From the NCBI RefSeq assembly GCF_900129875.1, contig NZ_FQXC01000005.1:1-64000 (forward strand): DNA of 64,000 bases, given 5' to 3'. This DNA is from Marivita hallyeonensis (GTDB lineage Bacteria > Pseudomonadota > Alphaproteobacteria > Rhodobacterales > Rhodobacteraceae). The translations under genes were made by a program, and so were the position numbers. The notes under the pieces were generated by a model. That model saw nothing but the letters and a program-made list of their open reading frames with translations. It was not told the DNA's origin and made no database searches. Positions within the stretch are counted from its first letter, which is position 1; each line of letters opens with the position of its first letter. Positions 41,371 to 51,077 of this stretch are shown in pieces.

Positions 41371-42759
41371 TCACATATGGATCGGACCGTCGCCACAGGC
41401 CAGCGCGGCCTCGCGTACAGCTTCCGAATAGGTCGGATGCGCGTGGCATGTAAGTGCCAGATCCTCCGCCGACGCGCCGAATTCCATTGCGACACAGATC
41501 TCGTGGATCAAATCCCCCGCCATCGGCCCGATGATATGCGCGCCGAGGATGCGGTCGGTTTCCTTGTCGGCAAGGATCTTCACGAACCCGTCCGCCGCGA
41601 AATTCGCCTTCGCGCGGCCATTGCCCATGAAGCTGAACTTGCCCGCTTTGTAGGCACGGCCCGCTTCCTTGAGCTGTTCCTCGGTCATGCCCACATTGGC
41701 GACCTCGGGATGGGTATAGATCACACCCGGGATTACGCCGTAATTCACGTGACCATGCTTGCCTGCGATCACCTCGGCGCAGGCCATGCCTTCGTCCTCG
41801 GCCTTGTGCGCCAGCATCGGTCCGTCAATACAGTCGCCGATGGCGTAGATGCCTTTGACATTCGTCCGCCACTGATCGTCGGTCTTGATCTGGCCGCGCT
41901 CTGACATCTCGATCCCCAACCCGTCGAGGCCAAGGCCGTCGGTATAGGGGCGGCGTCCGGTGGCGACGAGCACCACATCGGCGTCCATCGTATGTTCGCT
42001 GTCATCCTTGCGCAGCTTGTAGGTGACCTTGGCTTTCGTCTTGGAGGCATCGACGCTTTGCACCGCAGCCCCCAGCGTGAAGCTCAGCCCCTGTTTCTGC
42101 AGCAGCTTCTGGAAGGCTTTTTGCACCTCACCGTCCATGCCCGGGGTGATCGTGTCGAGGAATTCGATCACCTCGACCTCGGTCCCGAGGCGGCTGTACA
42201 CCGAACCCAGTTCAAGCCCGATCACACCTGCACCGATGACGACCATTTTCTTCGGGATCTTCGGCAACTCCAGCGCGCCGGTCGAGGTCACGACCACCTT
42301 CTCGTCGATCTCGATCCCCGGCAGGCTCGACGCCTCGGACCCGGTCGCGACGATGATGCTCTTCGCATCGTGCACCTCGTCCCCGACCTTGACCTTGCCG
42401 GTCTCCGGGATCGACCCCCAGCCCTTGAGCCAATCGATCTTGTTCTTCTTGAACAGGAATTCGATGCCCTTGGTGTTCTGGCTGATCACGTCGTCCTTGT
42501 AGGCGAGCATCTGTTTCCAGTCGACCGAAGGCGATTTGCCCTTCAGGCCCATCTTCGCGAAGTTGTGCTCGGCCTCGTGCAATTGGTGGCTCGCGTGCAA
42601 AAGCGCTTTCGACGGAATGCAGCCAATGTTGAGGCAGGTTCCGCCCAGCGTTTCGCGGCCCTCGACGCAGGCGGTTTTCAGTCCCAGCTGCGCGCAGCGG
42701 ATCGCGGCCACGTAGCCGCCGGGGCCGGAGCCGATAACGATGACGTCGTATTGTGCCAT
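41371..42759 (-). CDS. lpdA: Dihydrolipoyl dehydrogenase (E3)
   Basis: A 462-residue flavoprotein. The FAD-binding GSGPGGY is at 10-16 and the redox disulfide is Cys42/Cys47 in [13 protein letters not shown]. The NAD-binding [17 protein letters not shown] follows, and the C-terminal HAHPTYSE gives the catalytic His-Glu pair. It reoxidises the dihydrolipoyl arms of SucB. The ATG at 42759 has AAGGA upstream; in-frame starts further out are not supported. It lies downstream of sucAB, separated by four small membrane or cargo genes. Confidence 0.96.
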   Translation of the reverse strand: MAQYDVIVIGSGPGGYVAAIRCAQLGLKTACVEGRETLGGTCLNIGCIPSKALLHASHQLHEAEHNFAKMGLKGKSPSVDWKQMLAYKDDVISQNTKGIEFLFKKNKIDWLKGWGSIPETGKVKVGDEVHDAKSIIVATGSEASSLPGIEIDEKVVVTSTGALELPKIPKKMVVIGAGVIGLELGSVYSRLGTEVEVIEFLDTITPGMDGEVQKAFQKLLQKQGLSFTLGAAVQSVDASKTKAKVTYKLRKDDSEHTMDADVVLVATGRRPYTDGLGLDGLGIEMSERGQIKTDDQWRTNVKGIYAIGDCIDGPMLAHKAEDEGMACAEVIAGKHGHVNYGVIPGVIYTHPEVANVGMTEEQLKEAGRAYKAGKFSFMGNGRAKANFAADGFVKILADKETDRILGAHIIGPMAGDLIHEICVAMEFGASAEDLALTCHAHPTYSEAVREAALACGDGPIHM

Positions 42760-42787
42760 TTTGCGGTGTCCTTTTTTGGTCTGTCGG

Positions 42788-42805
42788 TTGGGGGCCAGCC
42801 CCCAA
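42788..42805 (-). terminator. GC-rich hairpin between the MAPEG gene and lpdA
   Basis: TTGGGGGC and GCCCCCAA pair around CA. A further CCCCCGG...TTTTGGGG segment up to about 42825 may extend it. It lies between the MAPEG stop and the lpdA start and resembles the G/C-tract extragenic elements often seen in roseobacter genomes. It may be a terminator, meaning lpdA has its own promoter, or a repeat element. Confidence 0.5.
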
Positions 42806-42833
42806 ACCCCCGGAGTTTTGGGGCAAGATGAAG

Positions 42834-43223
42834 TTACATAAGTGCGGCGATCAGGATGTAGAGCGTGGCAAGAAACCCGATGAACCAGATCAGCGACCGC
42901 CATGGCGCCCAGCCAAATGCATAGGCGGGCACGTAGAGGATGCGGGCGATCAGGTAGAGGGCACTGGCCAGCGCCGTCATCTCGGAGTTTTGTCCGGAAT
43001 AGGTGATCACCATCACGGCAATGCCGAACAGGATCAGGCCTTCGAAATGATTGTTGAGCGCGCGCTGCAAGCGACCCGCGATGCCGGTGATCTGCACCGG
43101 TTCGTCGCGCGGTGAGGCGGCGTATTTGCGGCCGACCTGGCGCTGGGCGGTGATGGAATAGGCCACGAATTGCAGCATCTGCAACAACGCGGCCAGGGTC
43201 AGGGCGGTCAGTTCGGGGGTCAT
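42834..43223 (-). CDS. MAPEG family membrane protein
   Basis: A 129-residue protein with four hydrophobic helices and the MAPEG signature region [20 protein letters not shown] (about 50-70). The family includes eicosanoid and glutathione-dependent membrane enzymes; bacterial members are mostly uncharacterised. Its first 40 residues are nearly repeated in the chimeric gene 750 bp upstream. It ends 74 bases before lpdA. Confidence 0.85.
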   Translation of the reverse strand: MTPELTALTLAALLQMLQFVAYSITAQRQVGRKYAASPRDEPVQITGIAGRLQRALNNHFEGLILFGIAVMVITYSGQNSEMTALASALYLIARILYVPAYAFGWAPWRSLIWFIGFLATLYILIAALM

Positions 43224-43236
43224 AAGCCCCCCCGGA

Positions 43237-43719
43237 TCAGGCGCGTCCGTTCAGACGACCCTTGTCGAGTAGTCGCCACAAGTACCCGGCCGCGGCCAGC
43301 AACACGGCCAGCGCCAGAACGCGGTACATCACCCAGATGCCCAGCATCGCTGCGGGCATCGCGGGCAGGGCGTCCGACATCTGGCCGGCCATGAACCAGC
43401 CGATAAGCTTGACGGGAATGATCAGCAGACAGGCCACAATGGCCAGCCGGGACCGTTTGTAGGCCCAGTAGGCCAGCCCGGCATACAGCACCGCCGCGAT
43501 GGCGGAGCGCAGTTTCACACCGAACGCGCCGGTCTCCGAGATCGTGCCGACAGTCTCGGACGGGGCCATCAGCATGACACCGCTGAGGGCGAACAGGTGC
43601 CAGACGGCGTTGAGGGCCGCGAAAGCGACGATGAACCAAAGAATGAGGGGCATGAGGACATCCGCTGCGTTGATTACCGGCTTTGGTGTCCAACACGCGA
43701 TCGGTGTCTTTGGTTTCAT
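43237..43719 (-). CDS. Hypothetical four-helix membrane protein
   Basis: Up to 160 residues with helices near 22-48, 66-84, 88-108 and 122-148. The start is uncertain: ATG at 43719, or ATG at 43653 (MPLILWFIVAFAALNAV), which would begin directly in the first helix. The upstream 22 residues are not signal-like. No family was recognised. It lies 13 bases before the MAPEG gene, so the two are likely co-transcribed. Confidence 0.6.
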   Translation of the reverse strand: MKPKTPIACWTPKPVINAADVLMPLILWFIVAFAALNAVWHLFALSGVMLMAPSETVGTISETGAFGVKLRSAIAAVLYAGLAYWAYKRSRLAIVACLLIIPVKLIGWFMAGQMSDALPAMPAAMLGIWVMYRVLALAVLLAAAGYLWRLLDKGRLNGRA

Positions 43720-43842
43720 CTCTTCGGGAAAGGGGCATCAGCCCGCATAGCTGCGCGCCACGTCCACGGACCATGGCATGCCTGCCCGCTGGCGCAGCGG
43801 ACGTGCAGCGGCGCATGGGCCGGGATATGGCGGCAGACCGGG

Positions 43843-44085
43843 TCACGCGGCCTCGTCGAAGGCGTAGTCGACATCGGCGAAGCGCGCGACAGGGAAGGTG
43901 AAGAGCATCTTCATCGTTTCATCCGCCTCGAACCCGTGCATCTGGCCTGCCGGAATGAAAAGCGTGTCGCGTGAGGACATCGCCGTTTTTGGCCCGACCT
44001 GCAGATTGGCGCTGATCGAGTAGGCCACGAATTGCAGCACTTGCAGCAAGGCGGCGAGGGTGAGGGCGGTGAGTTCGGGGGTCAT
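43843..44085 (-). CDS. Chimeric small protein: MAPEG N-terminus joined to a cupin-like tail
   Basis: An 80-residue product. Residues 1-40 ([20 protein letters not shown], then AYSISANLQVG) are almost the start of the MAPEG protein at 42834-43223. The second half (FIPAGQMHGFEADETMKMLF) reads like the end of a cupin barrel, with a His in the AGQMHGF turn. Neither domain is complete, so it is probably a recombination product and may not be functional. It has its own AGGAAA ribosome site and overlaps the upstream gene's stop (ATGA). Confidence 0.6.
   Translation of the reverse strand: MTPELTALTLAALLQVLQFVAYSISANLQVGPKTAMSSRDTLFIPAGQMHGFEADETMKMLFTFPVARFADVDYAFDEAA
43972..44085. repeat. Diverged direct copy of the 5' end of the MAPEG gene
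   Basis: About 114 bases resemble 43098-43223, best over the last 76, where gaps are not needed and most differences are single bases. It is a partial duplication in the same orientation. The similarity fades at the junction with the cupin-like segment. Confidence 0.65.
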
Positions 44086-44777
44086 GTTTCGTTTTCCTGG
44101 CTCGTCTTTTGTAAAGGTTCCAAGATTTGACGAAAGTATCGTTGGTTCGCCATTTGGACCAAAACAACGAGAAGCTGACACAATGCCGCGATGGCTAATA
44201 CTCTGCCGAAGCGGAAATAGTCCCACGTCTCGACAAGATGAAAAACTGCCGTTCCTACGTAAAGGGTGATCAGCGAAGTAAGACCTTGTAGAACAACTAG
44301 TGATGAAGCAAAATTTTCATATTCTCGGACTATGATTGCATTTTCAAATTTCGCAGCTTCGCCAATGAGCATAAGACTGTGATCTCGCAAAAAACTGATT
44401 GGCGATGCTCGTCCAAGAGCGATCGTGAGCTCGCCAACTGAGTAAATTACAAAGAGTGATACGAGGCCAACCAAAAAAGCCTCGGCATTGTTTAGTCGTA
44501 AGTACCAGTCGCCAGCTTTGCCAATCAGAAAGGTTACTGGCGCTTCAATTCTCGCAATCACTTCCTCTAGTTCGTTTCGTAGGTCTTCGGTTGCCAAGCC
44601 TTGGTTGTCAGCTTCCAGCAAGATGCTTTCCGCTCTCAAACTCAACTCGCTTACCTCTGTTCTCAAGTCTGGAAGAACCGCTACTACCGTTGACAAAAAA
44701 ACTATCGCGCAAGCTGCTGCTCCGAAGCCAATTGTAGTGAAGGCTCGGGGCCAACGGGGCGCGATAGTTGCAAGCAT
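44082..44777 (-). CDS. Hypothetical membrane protein in AT-rich DNA
   Basis: A 231-residue protein. A first helix at about 14-34 is followed by a Leu/Glu-rich likely coiled coil (about 38-80), then helices near 98-118, 155-178 and 190-210 and a basic C-terminus. No family was recognised. Its base composition is clearly more AT-rich than sucB and lpdA around it, suggesting transfer. It lies 22 bases after the sucB stop on the same strand, so it is probably read from the suc transcript. Confidence 0.65.
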   Translation of the reverse strand: MLATIAPRWPRAFTTIGFGAAACAIVFLSTVVAVLPDLRTEVSELSLRAESILLEADNQGLATEDLRNELEEVIARIEAPVTFLIGKAGDWYLRLNNAEAFLVGLVSLFVIYSVGELTIALGRASPISFLRDHSLMLIGEAAKFENAIIVREYENFASSLVVLQGLTSLITLYVGTAVFHLVETWDYFRFGRVLAIAALCQLLVVLVQMANQRYFRQILEPLQKTSQENET

Positions 44778-44799
44778 TATTCACAGACCGCTACTGAAA

Positions 44800-46326
44800 T
44801 TACAAATCCATCAGCAACCGGCGCGGGTCTTCGAGCGCCTCTTTGACGCGGACGAGGAAGGTCACAGCACCTTTGCCGTCGACGATGCGGTGATCGTAGC
44901 TGAGGGCGAGGTACATCATCGGGCGGATCTTGATCTCTCCGTCGATGACCATCGGGCGGTCCTGGATCTTGTGCATGCCAAGGATGCCAGATTGCGGCGG
45001 GTTCAGGATCGGCGAGGACATCAGCGAGCCGTAAACGCCGCCGTTCGAGATGGTGAAGGTGCCGCCCTGCATTTCGGCCATCGACAGCTTGCCGTCGCGG
45101 GCGCGGCGGCCTTTTTCGGCGATGGCTTTCTCGATCTCGGCGAAGGACATCGAGTCCGCATCGCGGATCACCGGCACCACAAGACCCTGCGGGGTGCCCG
45201 CAGCGACGCCCATGTGGACGAAGTTCTTGTAGACGATGTCGGTGCCGTCGATCTCGGCGTTCACTTCTGGCACTTCCTTCAGCGCGTGGCAGCAGGCCTT
45301 CGTGAAGAAAGACATGAAGCCAAGGCGCACGCCGTGCTTTTTCTCGAACTGGTCCTTGTACTGGCTGCGCAGCGCCATCACCTCGGTCATGTCCACCTCG
45401 TTATAGGTGGTCAGGATCGCGGCTGTGTTCTGCGCGTCCTTGAGGCGGCGGGCGATGGTCTGGCGCAGGCGGGTCATCTTGACCCGTTCCTCGCGCGCGG
45501 CGTCGTCGGCGCTGACCGGACCGCGCGGCGCGGCGGGTGCGGCTGCCGGGGCCGGGGCACTGGAGGCGGCGGCGACGGCCTTGGCGACGTCTTCCTTCAT
45601 GATCCGACCGTCACGGCCCGAGCCCTGTACCTGGTCGGGGGAGAGGCCCGCTTCGGCCATGGCCTTCTGGGCGGAGGGTGCGTGTTCCACATCCTTGCCA
45701 CCGGTCGAGGCCGGTTGTGCGGCGGGCGCGGGCGCGGTTTCCTGTGCCGGGGCAGCGGCCGCTGCGCCTGCGCTTCCCCCGATCACGCCAAGCTTGCCGC
45801 CCGCTTCCACGGTGCTGCCTTCGTCAGCGAGGATCTCCGACAGGACACCGGCGGTGGGCGCCGGGACCTCGACGGAGACCTTGTCGGTTTCCAACTCGCA
45901 GAGCATCTCGTCCTGCGCGACGGTGTCGCCGACCTTCTTGAACCAGGTCGAGACGGTGGCCTCGGTCACGGATTCGCCCAAGGTCGGGACCATGACGTCG
46001 ACGCTCTCACCGCCGCCGCTTGCGGCAGGGGCTGCGCTGGCTTCGGCTTTGGGCGCTTCCGCTTTGGCCGGGGCCGCTGTGGCCTCACCGCCTTCGGACA
46101 GTGTGGCAAGCAGGGCATCGACGCCGACGGTTTCCCCTTCGCCCGCGACGATCTCGGCCAGCGTGCCGGCAGCGGGCGACGGCACTTCGACCGTCACCTT
46201 GTCGGTTTCCAGCTCGCACAGCATCTCGTCCACGGCGACGCTGTCGCCCGGCTTCTTGAACCAGGTCGCAACCGTGGCTTCGGTCACGGATTCGCCCAGG
46301 GTGGGGACTCGCACTTCGGTGGTCAT
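44800..46326 (-). CDS. sucB: 2-oxoglutarate dehydrogenase E2, dihydrolipoyl succinyltransferase, two lipoyl domains
   Basis: A 508-residue E2 enzyme. There are two lipoyl domains with ETDK lysines at about 43 and 149, joined by Ala/Pro/Glu linkers. A peripheral subunit-binding domain (about 213-250, [12 protein letters not shown]...[11 protein letters not shown]) precedes the catalytic domain ending in DHRIVDG (His479, Asp483). It transfers the succinyl group from SucA to CoA. Enterobacterial SucB has one lipoyl domain; two are seen in several Rhodobacteraceae. It begins directly after the sucA stop. Confidence 0.96.
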   Translation of the reverse strand: MTTEVRVPTLGESVTEATVATWFKKPGDSVAVDEMLCELETDKVTVEVPSPAAGTLAEIVAGEGETVGVDALLATLSEGGEATAAPAKAEAPKAEASAAPAASGGGESVDVMVPTLGESVTEATVSTWFKKVGDTVAQDEMLCELETDKVSVEVPAPTAGVLSEILADEGSTVEAGGKLGVIGGSAGAAAAAPAQETAPAPAAQPASTGGKDVEHAPSAQKAMAEAGLSPDQVQGSGRDGRIMKEDVAKAVAAASSAPAPAAAPAAPRGPVSADDAAREERVKMTRLRQTIARRLKDAQNTAAILTTYNEVDMTEVMALRSQYKDQFEKKHGVRLGFMSFFTKACCHALKEVPEVNAEIDGTDIVYKNFVHMGVAAGTPQGLVVPVIRDADSMSFAEIEKAIAEKGRRARDGKLSMAEMQGGTFTISNGGVYGSLMSSPILNPPQSGILGMHKIQDRPMVIDGEIKIRPMMYLALSYDHRIVDGKGAVTFLVRVKEALEDPRRLLMDL

Positions 46327-49296
46327 TTATGTGTTCCCTTCGATCGTCAGCGCTTCGTTCACGAGCGCGGCTTGCTGTGCTTTGTGTTGGCTGGCCAGAC
46401 CTGTCGCAGGTGAGGCCGATGTGGCGCGGCCCACGTAGCGCGGGCGGTCATGCTTGGCGTTGATGCGGCTCAGCACCCATTCGAGGTTCGGCTCCATGAA
46501 GGTCCAGCCGCCCTGGTTCTTGGGCTCTTCCTGGCACCAGATCATTTCGGCGTTGGGGAAGCGCTCGAGCTCTTTCACGGCAGAGATCGCCGGGAACGGA
46601 TAAAACTGTTCGAACCGCAGCAGGTAGATGTCGTCGATGCCTCGCGCGTCGCGCTCTTCGAGCAGGTCGTAGTAGACCTTGCCCGAGCACATCACGACGC
46701 GTTTGATCTTGTCATCCGCCACCAGTTCGGTGTCCGAGTTGCCGTGCTGCGCATCGTCCCACAGCACGCGGTGGAAGCTGGACCCGGTGGTGAACTCCTC
46801 GGCCTTCGAGACCGCCAGCTTGTGCCGCAGAAGCGACTTCGGCGTCATCATGATCAGCGGCTTGCGGAAGGACCGGTGCAACTGGCGGCGCAGGATGTGG
46901 AAGTAGTTTGCCGGGGTCGTGCAGTTGGCGACGATCCAGTTGTCCTGACCGCACATCTGCAGGAACCGTTCGAGGCGCGCGGAGGAGTGCTCCGGTCCCT
47001 GACCTTCGAAACCATGCGGCAGCAGGCAAACGAGGCCCGACATGCGCAGCCATTTCGACTCGCCCGAGCTGACGAACTGGTCGAACATGATCTGCGCGCC
47101 GTTGGCGAAATCGCCGAACTGCGCTTCCCAAAGCGTCAGCGCGTTCGGTTCGGCCAGCGAATAGCCGTACTCGAAACCCAGCACCGCATATTCGCTGAGC
47201 GCGGAATCGATCACCTCGTAGCGTGCCTGACCTTCGCGGATGTGGTTGAGCGGGTAGTACCGTTCTTCCGTATCCTGGTTCACGATGCCGGAGTGCCGCT
47301 GGCTGAACGTGCCGCGGGTGCTGTCCTGACCTGCAAGGCGCACCGGGTAGCCTTCGGTCAATAATGACCCAAATGCCAGTGCCTCGGCGGTGGCCCAATC
47401 GAAGCCTTCGCCGCTTTCGAGCATGCCTTTCCGGCTTTCCAACAGACGCCCCACCGTCTTGTGCAGCGGGAAACCATCGGGAAGGCGGGTCAGCGCATCG
47501 CCCACCTGTTCCAGCGTTTCCGGTGTGATCGAGGTCTTGCCGCGTTGGTACTTGCCCTGTTTCTGACGATCCAGATGGCTCCAACGGCCATCAAGCCAGT
47601 CGGCCTTGTTCGGTTTGTAGCTTTTGCCCGCCTCGAACTCTTCGTTCAGATGCGCCTGGAAGGCCGCCTTCATATCCTCGATTTCGCCCTCGGGGATAAG
47701 GCCGTCCTTGACCAGTCGTTCGGTGTAAAGGCTGAGCGTTGTCTTATGACCCTTGATCTTCTTGTACATCAGAGGGTTGGTGAACATCGGCTCATCGCCT
47801 TCGTTGTGTCCGAAGCGGCGGTAGCAGAAGATGTCGATCACCACGTCTTTCTGGAACTTCTGGCGGAACTCGGTCGCGACCTTGGCCGCGTGCACAACCG
47901 CTTCCGGGTCATCCCCGTTCACGTGGAAGATCGGCGCTTCGACCACGAGTGCGTTGTCCGTCGGGTAAGGGGACGAGCGCGAGAAGTGCGGCGCGGTGGT
48001 AAAGCCGATCTGGTTGTTCACCACGATATGGATGGTGCCACCCGTCTTGTGGCCGCGCAGGCCGGACAGCGCGAAGCATTCGGCCACGACGCCCTGACCG
48101 GCAAAAGCCGCATCGCCATGCAGAAGGATCGGCAGAACCTGCGTGCGTTCGGTGTCGCCGATCTGATCCTGCTTGGCGCGCACCTTGCCCAGAACCACCG
48201 GGTTCACCGCTTCGAGGTGCGATGGGTTGGCGGTCAAGGAAAGGTGCACGGAATTGCCGTCGAATTCGCGGTCCGAAGACGCGCCGAGATGATATTTCAC
48301 GTCGCCCGAGCCATCGACCTCGTCGGGCTTGAAGCTGCCGCCCTGAAACTCGTTGAAGATCGCGCGATAGGGTTTGCCCATCACGTTGGCCAGAACCGAC
48401 AGGCGGCCCCGGTGGGGCATGCCGATCACGATCTCTTTCAGGCCAAGTGAGCCGCCCCGCTTGATGATCTGTTCCATCGCGGGGATCAGGCTTTCGCCGC
48501 CGTCGAGACCAAACCGCTTGGTGCCCATGTACTTGACGTGCAGGAATTTCTCGAAGCCCTCGGCCTCGACCATCTTGTTGAGGATCGCTTTCCGGCCCTC
48601 GCGGGTGAAGGCGACTTCCTTGCCGAAGCCCTCGATCCGCTCTTTAAGCCACGCAGCCTGTTCCGGGTCGGAGATGTGCATGTATTGCAGCGCAAACGTG
48701 CCACAATAGGTGCGCTTCACGATATCGACGATTTCCCGAAGTGATGCGATCTGGAGGCCGAGGACGTTGTCGATGAAGATCGGGCGGTCCATGTCGGCCT
48801 CGGTGAAGCCGTAGGATTTCGGATCAAGCTCGGGGTGCGGGGTCTGTTCACGCATGCCCAGCGGATCGAGATCGGCGGCAAGGTGCCCCCGGATCCGGTA
48901 GGCGCGGATCAGCATCAGCGCGCGGATGGAATCCAGCACGGCGCGCTGCACCTGGTCGTCGGTAACCTCGACGCCCTTTTCCTGCGCCTTGGCCTTGATC
49001 TTGTCGCCTGCGGCCTTGGCCTCTGCGGGCGGCGCGGGCCACTGACCGTCAAGCGCGGCGGTCAGATCATCGTTCGGCTGCGGCGGCCAGTCGGCGCGCG
49101 CCCAGCTTGGACCGGTGGCCTCTTTCTTGACGCTGATCTCGTCGTCGCCCAGCTGCCGGAAGAACGCCTGCCACGCCTCGTCGACCGCGTTGGGGTCGCT
49201 CGCGTAGCGCGCGTACATCTGTTCCAGATATGCCGCGTTGTGCCCCTGCATGAAGCTGGAGGCGTGGAATTGATCGTTGGGGCTTTGATCGGTCAT
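46327..49296 (-). CDS. sucA: 2-oxoglutarate dehydrogenase E1 component
   Basis: A 989-residue thiamine diphosphate-dependent E1. The N-terminal FMQGHNAAYLEQMY docking region, GMPHRGRLSVLANVMGKP, the cofactor segment GDAAFAGQGVVAEC...NNQIGFTT, and the C-terminal EEPKNQGGWTF are all present. It decarboxylates 2-oxoglutarate and succinylates the lipoyl arm of SucB. Length is normal. It is upstream of sucB with no gap. Confidence 0.97.
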   Translation of the reverse strand: MTDQSPNDQFHASSFMQGHNAAYLEQMYARYASDPNAVDEAWQAFFRQLGDDEISVKKEATGPSWARADWPPQPNDDLTAALDGQWPAPPAEAKAAGDKIKAKAQEKGVEVTDDQVQRAVLDSIRALMLIRAYRIRGHLAADLDPLGMREQTPHPELDPKSYGFTEADMDRPIFIDNVLGLQIASLREIVDIVKRTYCGTFALQYMHISDPEQAAWLKERIEGFGKEVAFTREGRKAILNKMVEAEGFEKFLHVKYMGTKRFGLDGGESLIPAMEQIIKRGGSLGLKEIVIGMPHRGRLSVLANVMGKPYRAIFNEFQGGSFKPDEVDGSGDVKYHLGASSDREFDGNSVHLSLTANPSHLEAVNPVVLGKVRAKQDQIGDTERTQVLPILLHGDAAFAGQGVVAECFALSGLRGHKTGGTIHIVVNNQIGFTTAPHFSRSSPYPTDNALVVEAPIFHVNGDDPEAVVHAAKVATEFRQKFQKDVVIDIFCYRRFGHNEGDEPMFTNPLMYKKIKGHKTTLSLYTERLVKDGLIPEGEIEDMKAAFQAHLNEEFEAGKSYKPNKADWLDGRWSHLDRQKQGKYQRGKTSITPETLEQVGDALTRLPDGFPLHKTVGRLLESRKGMLESGEGFDWATAEALAFGSLLTEGYPVRLAGQDSTRGTFSQRHSGIVNQDTEERYYPLNHIREGQARYEVIDSALSEYAVLGFEYGYSLAEPNALTLWEAQFGDFANGAQIMFDQFVSSGESKWLRMSGLVCLLPHGFEGQGPEHSSARLERFLQMCGQDNWIVANCTTPANYFHILRRQLHRSFRKPLIMMTPKSLLRHKLAVSKAEEFTTGSSFHRVLWDDAQHGNSDTELVADDKIKRVVMCSGKVYYDLLEERDARGIDDIYLLRFEQFYPFPAISAVKELERFPNAEMIWCQEEPKNQGGWTFMEPNLEWVLSRINAKHDRPRYVGRATSASPATGLASQHKAQQAALVNEALTIEGNT

Positions 49297-49332
49297 TGGG
49301 GACGCTCCCTAAAGGCGTGATCTTTTGAATTC

Positions 49333-50082
49333 TTACTCGGCAGGTCTTTTTTCGTACATTTTCACTTCGAACGAATGTCGGAGGTGCATCTTGTAATCCG
49401 TGAACGCGGCAAGGCGTTCTGGATCAATTTCGCGTACAATTGTGAACGTGCCTGCTTCGGTTTCTGTCGGCTGCACCACACGTGCGCTGAATTGCGCCGC
49501 AGTCATCATCGCGTTCGCCGCAGGAAACTCACGAAGGTCAGAGAACAGAGAGAGAAAGCTTTTAGGTGGCACGTCGGTTGACACGACAACGCAATCCGCT
49601 CCTGCACCGTAGGCGCCCGGACTCATAAGCACCAAAACCGCATCGGGCGCCGCAGGGTTCACCAGCAAACGCCGGGTCGGATCGCCGAACAATTCCGAGG
49701 GATCGGCATTCGCAATATACGACTTTGCTGCTTCATGCTCGGACGAGATGGCCCGCTTCATGTTGACCATCGCTTCTATGTTGGCATCACGTCTTGCCAT
49801 GGGGTCGTGAGATACCAAGCGCGTCCAAATGATCTCTTGAATGAGGTGACCCCACTCTGCGTAGTCCGCATTTGTCAGCAAGCGCCAGTCAAGATCGCCA
49901 GCGGCTTCCAGAATGCCAGCCATGCCTTCCTCGAACCGCTCGCACACGAGTACTGCATCAATGTGCGCGCGCGCTTCATCCGTTTTGGAATGCACCGCGG
50001 TCGCAATGGTGCTTGCGCCGACCATCAAAAGACCAGCGACAGCCCTGGCAGCTCCTTCTCGGACTATCGACATTCCCAACAT
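49333..50082 (-). CDS. Hypothetical exported protein between sucD and sucA
   Basis: A 249-residue protein whose first 32 residues look like a signal peptide (positive start, then AVAGLLMVGASTIATAVHS). The mature part is mixed charge, with no recognised domain. GGGAG precedes the ATG at 50082; a second ATG is at 50073. Codon use is less GC-rich than in sucA and sucD. It sits in the suc operon on the same strand and is probably co-transcribed. The role is unknown. Confidence 0.65.
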   Translation of the reverse strand: MLGMSIVREGAARAVAGLLMVGASTIATAVHSKTDEARAHIDAVLVCERFEEGMAGILEAAGDLDWRLLTNADYAEWGHLIQEIIWTRLVSHDPMARRDANIEAMVNMKRAISSEHEAAKSYIANADPSELFGDPTRRLLVNPAAPDAVLVLMSPGAYGAGADCVVVSTDVPPKSFLSLFSDLREFPAANAMMTAAQFSARVVQPTETEAGTFTIVREIDPERLAAFTDYKMHLRHSFEVKMYEKRPAE

Positions 50083-50135
50083 ATCTCCCGGAACTCTCGT
50101 TTATTTGGTCCCAGGAGCAACCCGGGACCTCCGTT

Positions 50136-51017
50136 TCACCCGATCGCCTCAAGCACGGCCTCGCCCAACGACGCGGGGCTTTCGGCGACGACGATGCCAG
50201 CGGACTTCATCGCTTCGATCTTGTCCTCGGCACCGCCCTTGCCACCGGCGACAATCGCGCCCGCGTGGCCCATGCGGCGACCCGGAGGGGCGGTGCGGCC
50301 CGCGATGAAGCCAGCGGTCGGCTTCCAGCGGCCTTTCTTTTTCTCGGAGGCGAGGAATTCGGCGGCTTCTTCTTCCGCAGAACCACCGATCTCACCGATC
50401 ATGATGATGCTCTCGGTCTCGTCATCGGCAAGGAACCATTCCAGCACGTCGATATGCTCGGTCCCCTTGATCGGGTCGCCGCCGATGCCCACGCAGGTGG
50501 ACTGGCCAAGGCCAACGTCTGTCGTCTGTTTCACAGCCTCGTAGGTAAGGGTTCCCGAACGGGACACAACCCCGACCGTGCCGCGCTTGTGGATGTGGCC
50601 GGGCATGATGCCGATCTTGCAGGCATCCGGCGTGATGACACCGGGGCAGTTCGGGCCGATCAGGCGCGAGGACGAGTCCATCAGCGCGCGCTTGACCTTC
50701 ATCATGTCGAGCACCGGAATGCCTTCGGTGATGCAGACGATGACTTCCATCTCGGCGTCGATCGCTTCGAGGATCGAGTCCGCCGCGAAGGGGGGCGGGA
50801 CGTAGATGACCGAGGCATTCGCACCGGTCTCGTGCTTGGCCTCGTGGACCGAGTTGAAGACCGGCAGGTCCAGATGCGTCTGCCCGCCTTTGCCGGGGGT
50901 CACACCGCCAACCATCTTGGTGCCGTAGGCGATGGCCTGTTCGGTGTGAAATGTGCCCTGAGACCCGGTGAGGCCCTGGCAGATGACTTTGGTGTTTTCG
51001 TCGATGAGGACGGCCAT
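50136..51017 (-). CDS. sucD: Succinate-CoA ligase, alpha subunit
   Basis: A 293-residue alpha subunit. The CoA-binding [20 protein letters not shown] lies near the N-terminus, and the phosphohistidine region [17 protein letters not shown] lies near 245-265. It makes succinate and nucleoside triphosphate from succinyl-CoA together with SucC. A strong AAGGAG precedes the start. It is separated from sucC by a lipoprotein gene. Confidence 0.96.
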   Translation of the reverse strand: MAVLIDENTKVICQGLTGSQGTFHTEQAIAYGTKMVGGVTPGKGGQTHLDLPVFNSVHEAKHETGANASVIYVPPPFAADSILEAIDAEMEVIVCITEGIPVLDMMKVKRALMDSSSRLIGPNCPGVITPDACKIGIMPGHIHKRGTVGVVSRSGTLTYEAVKQTTDVGLGQSTCVGIGGDPIKGTEHIDVLEWFLADDETESIIMIGEIGGSAEEEAAEFLASEKKKGRWKPTAGFIAGRTAPPGRRMGHAGAIVAGGKGGAEDKIEAMKSAGIVVAESPASLGEAVLEAIG

Positions 51018-51077
51018 GTTAGTTGGCTCCTTAGCTATTCTATTTTGCGTTGGTGCAATGGCGCACCGTTGTGTTGT

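Noticed and set aside
44488-46413. A 641-codon open frame opposite sucB
   Set aside because: The Gly/Arg-rich product is the mirror of the Ala/Pro linkers and lipoyl domains of sucB.
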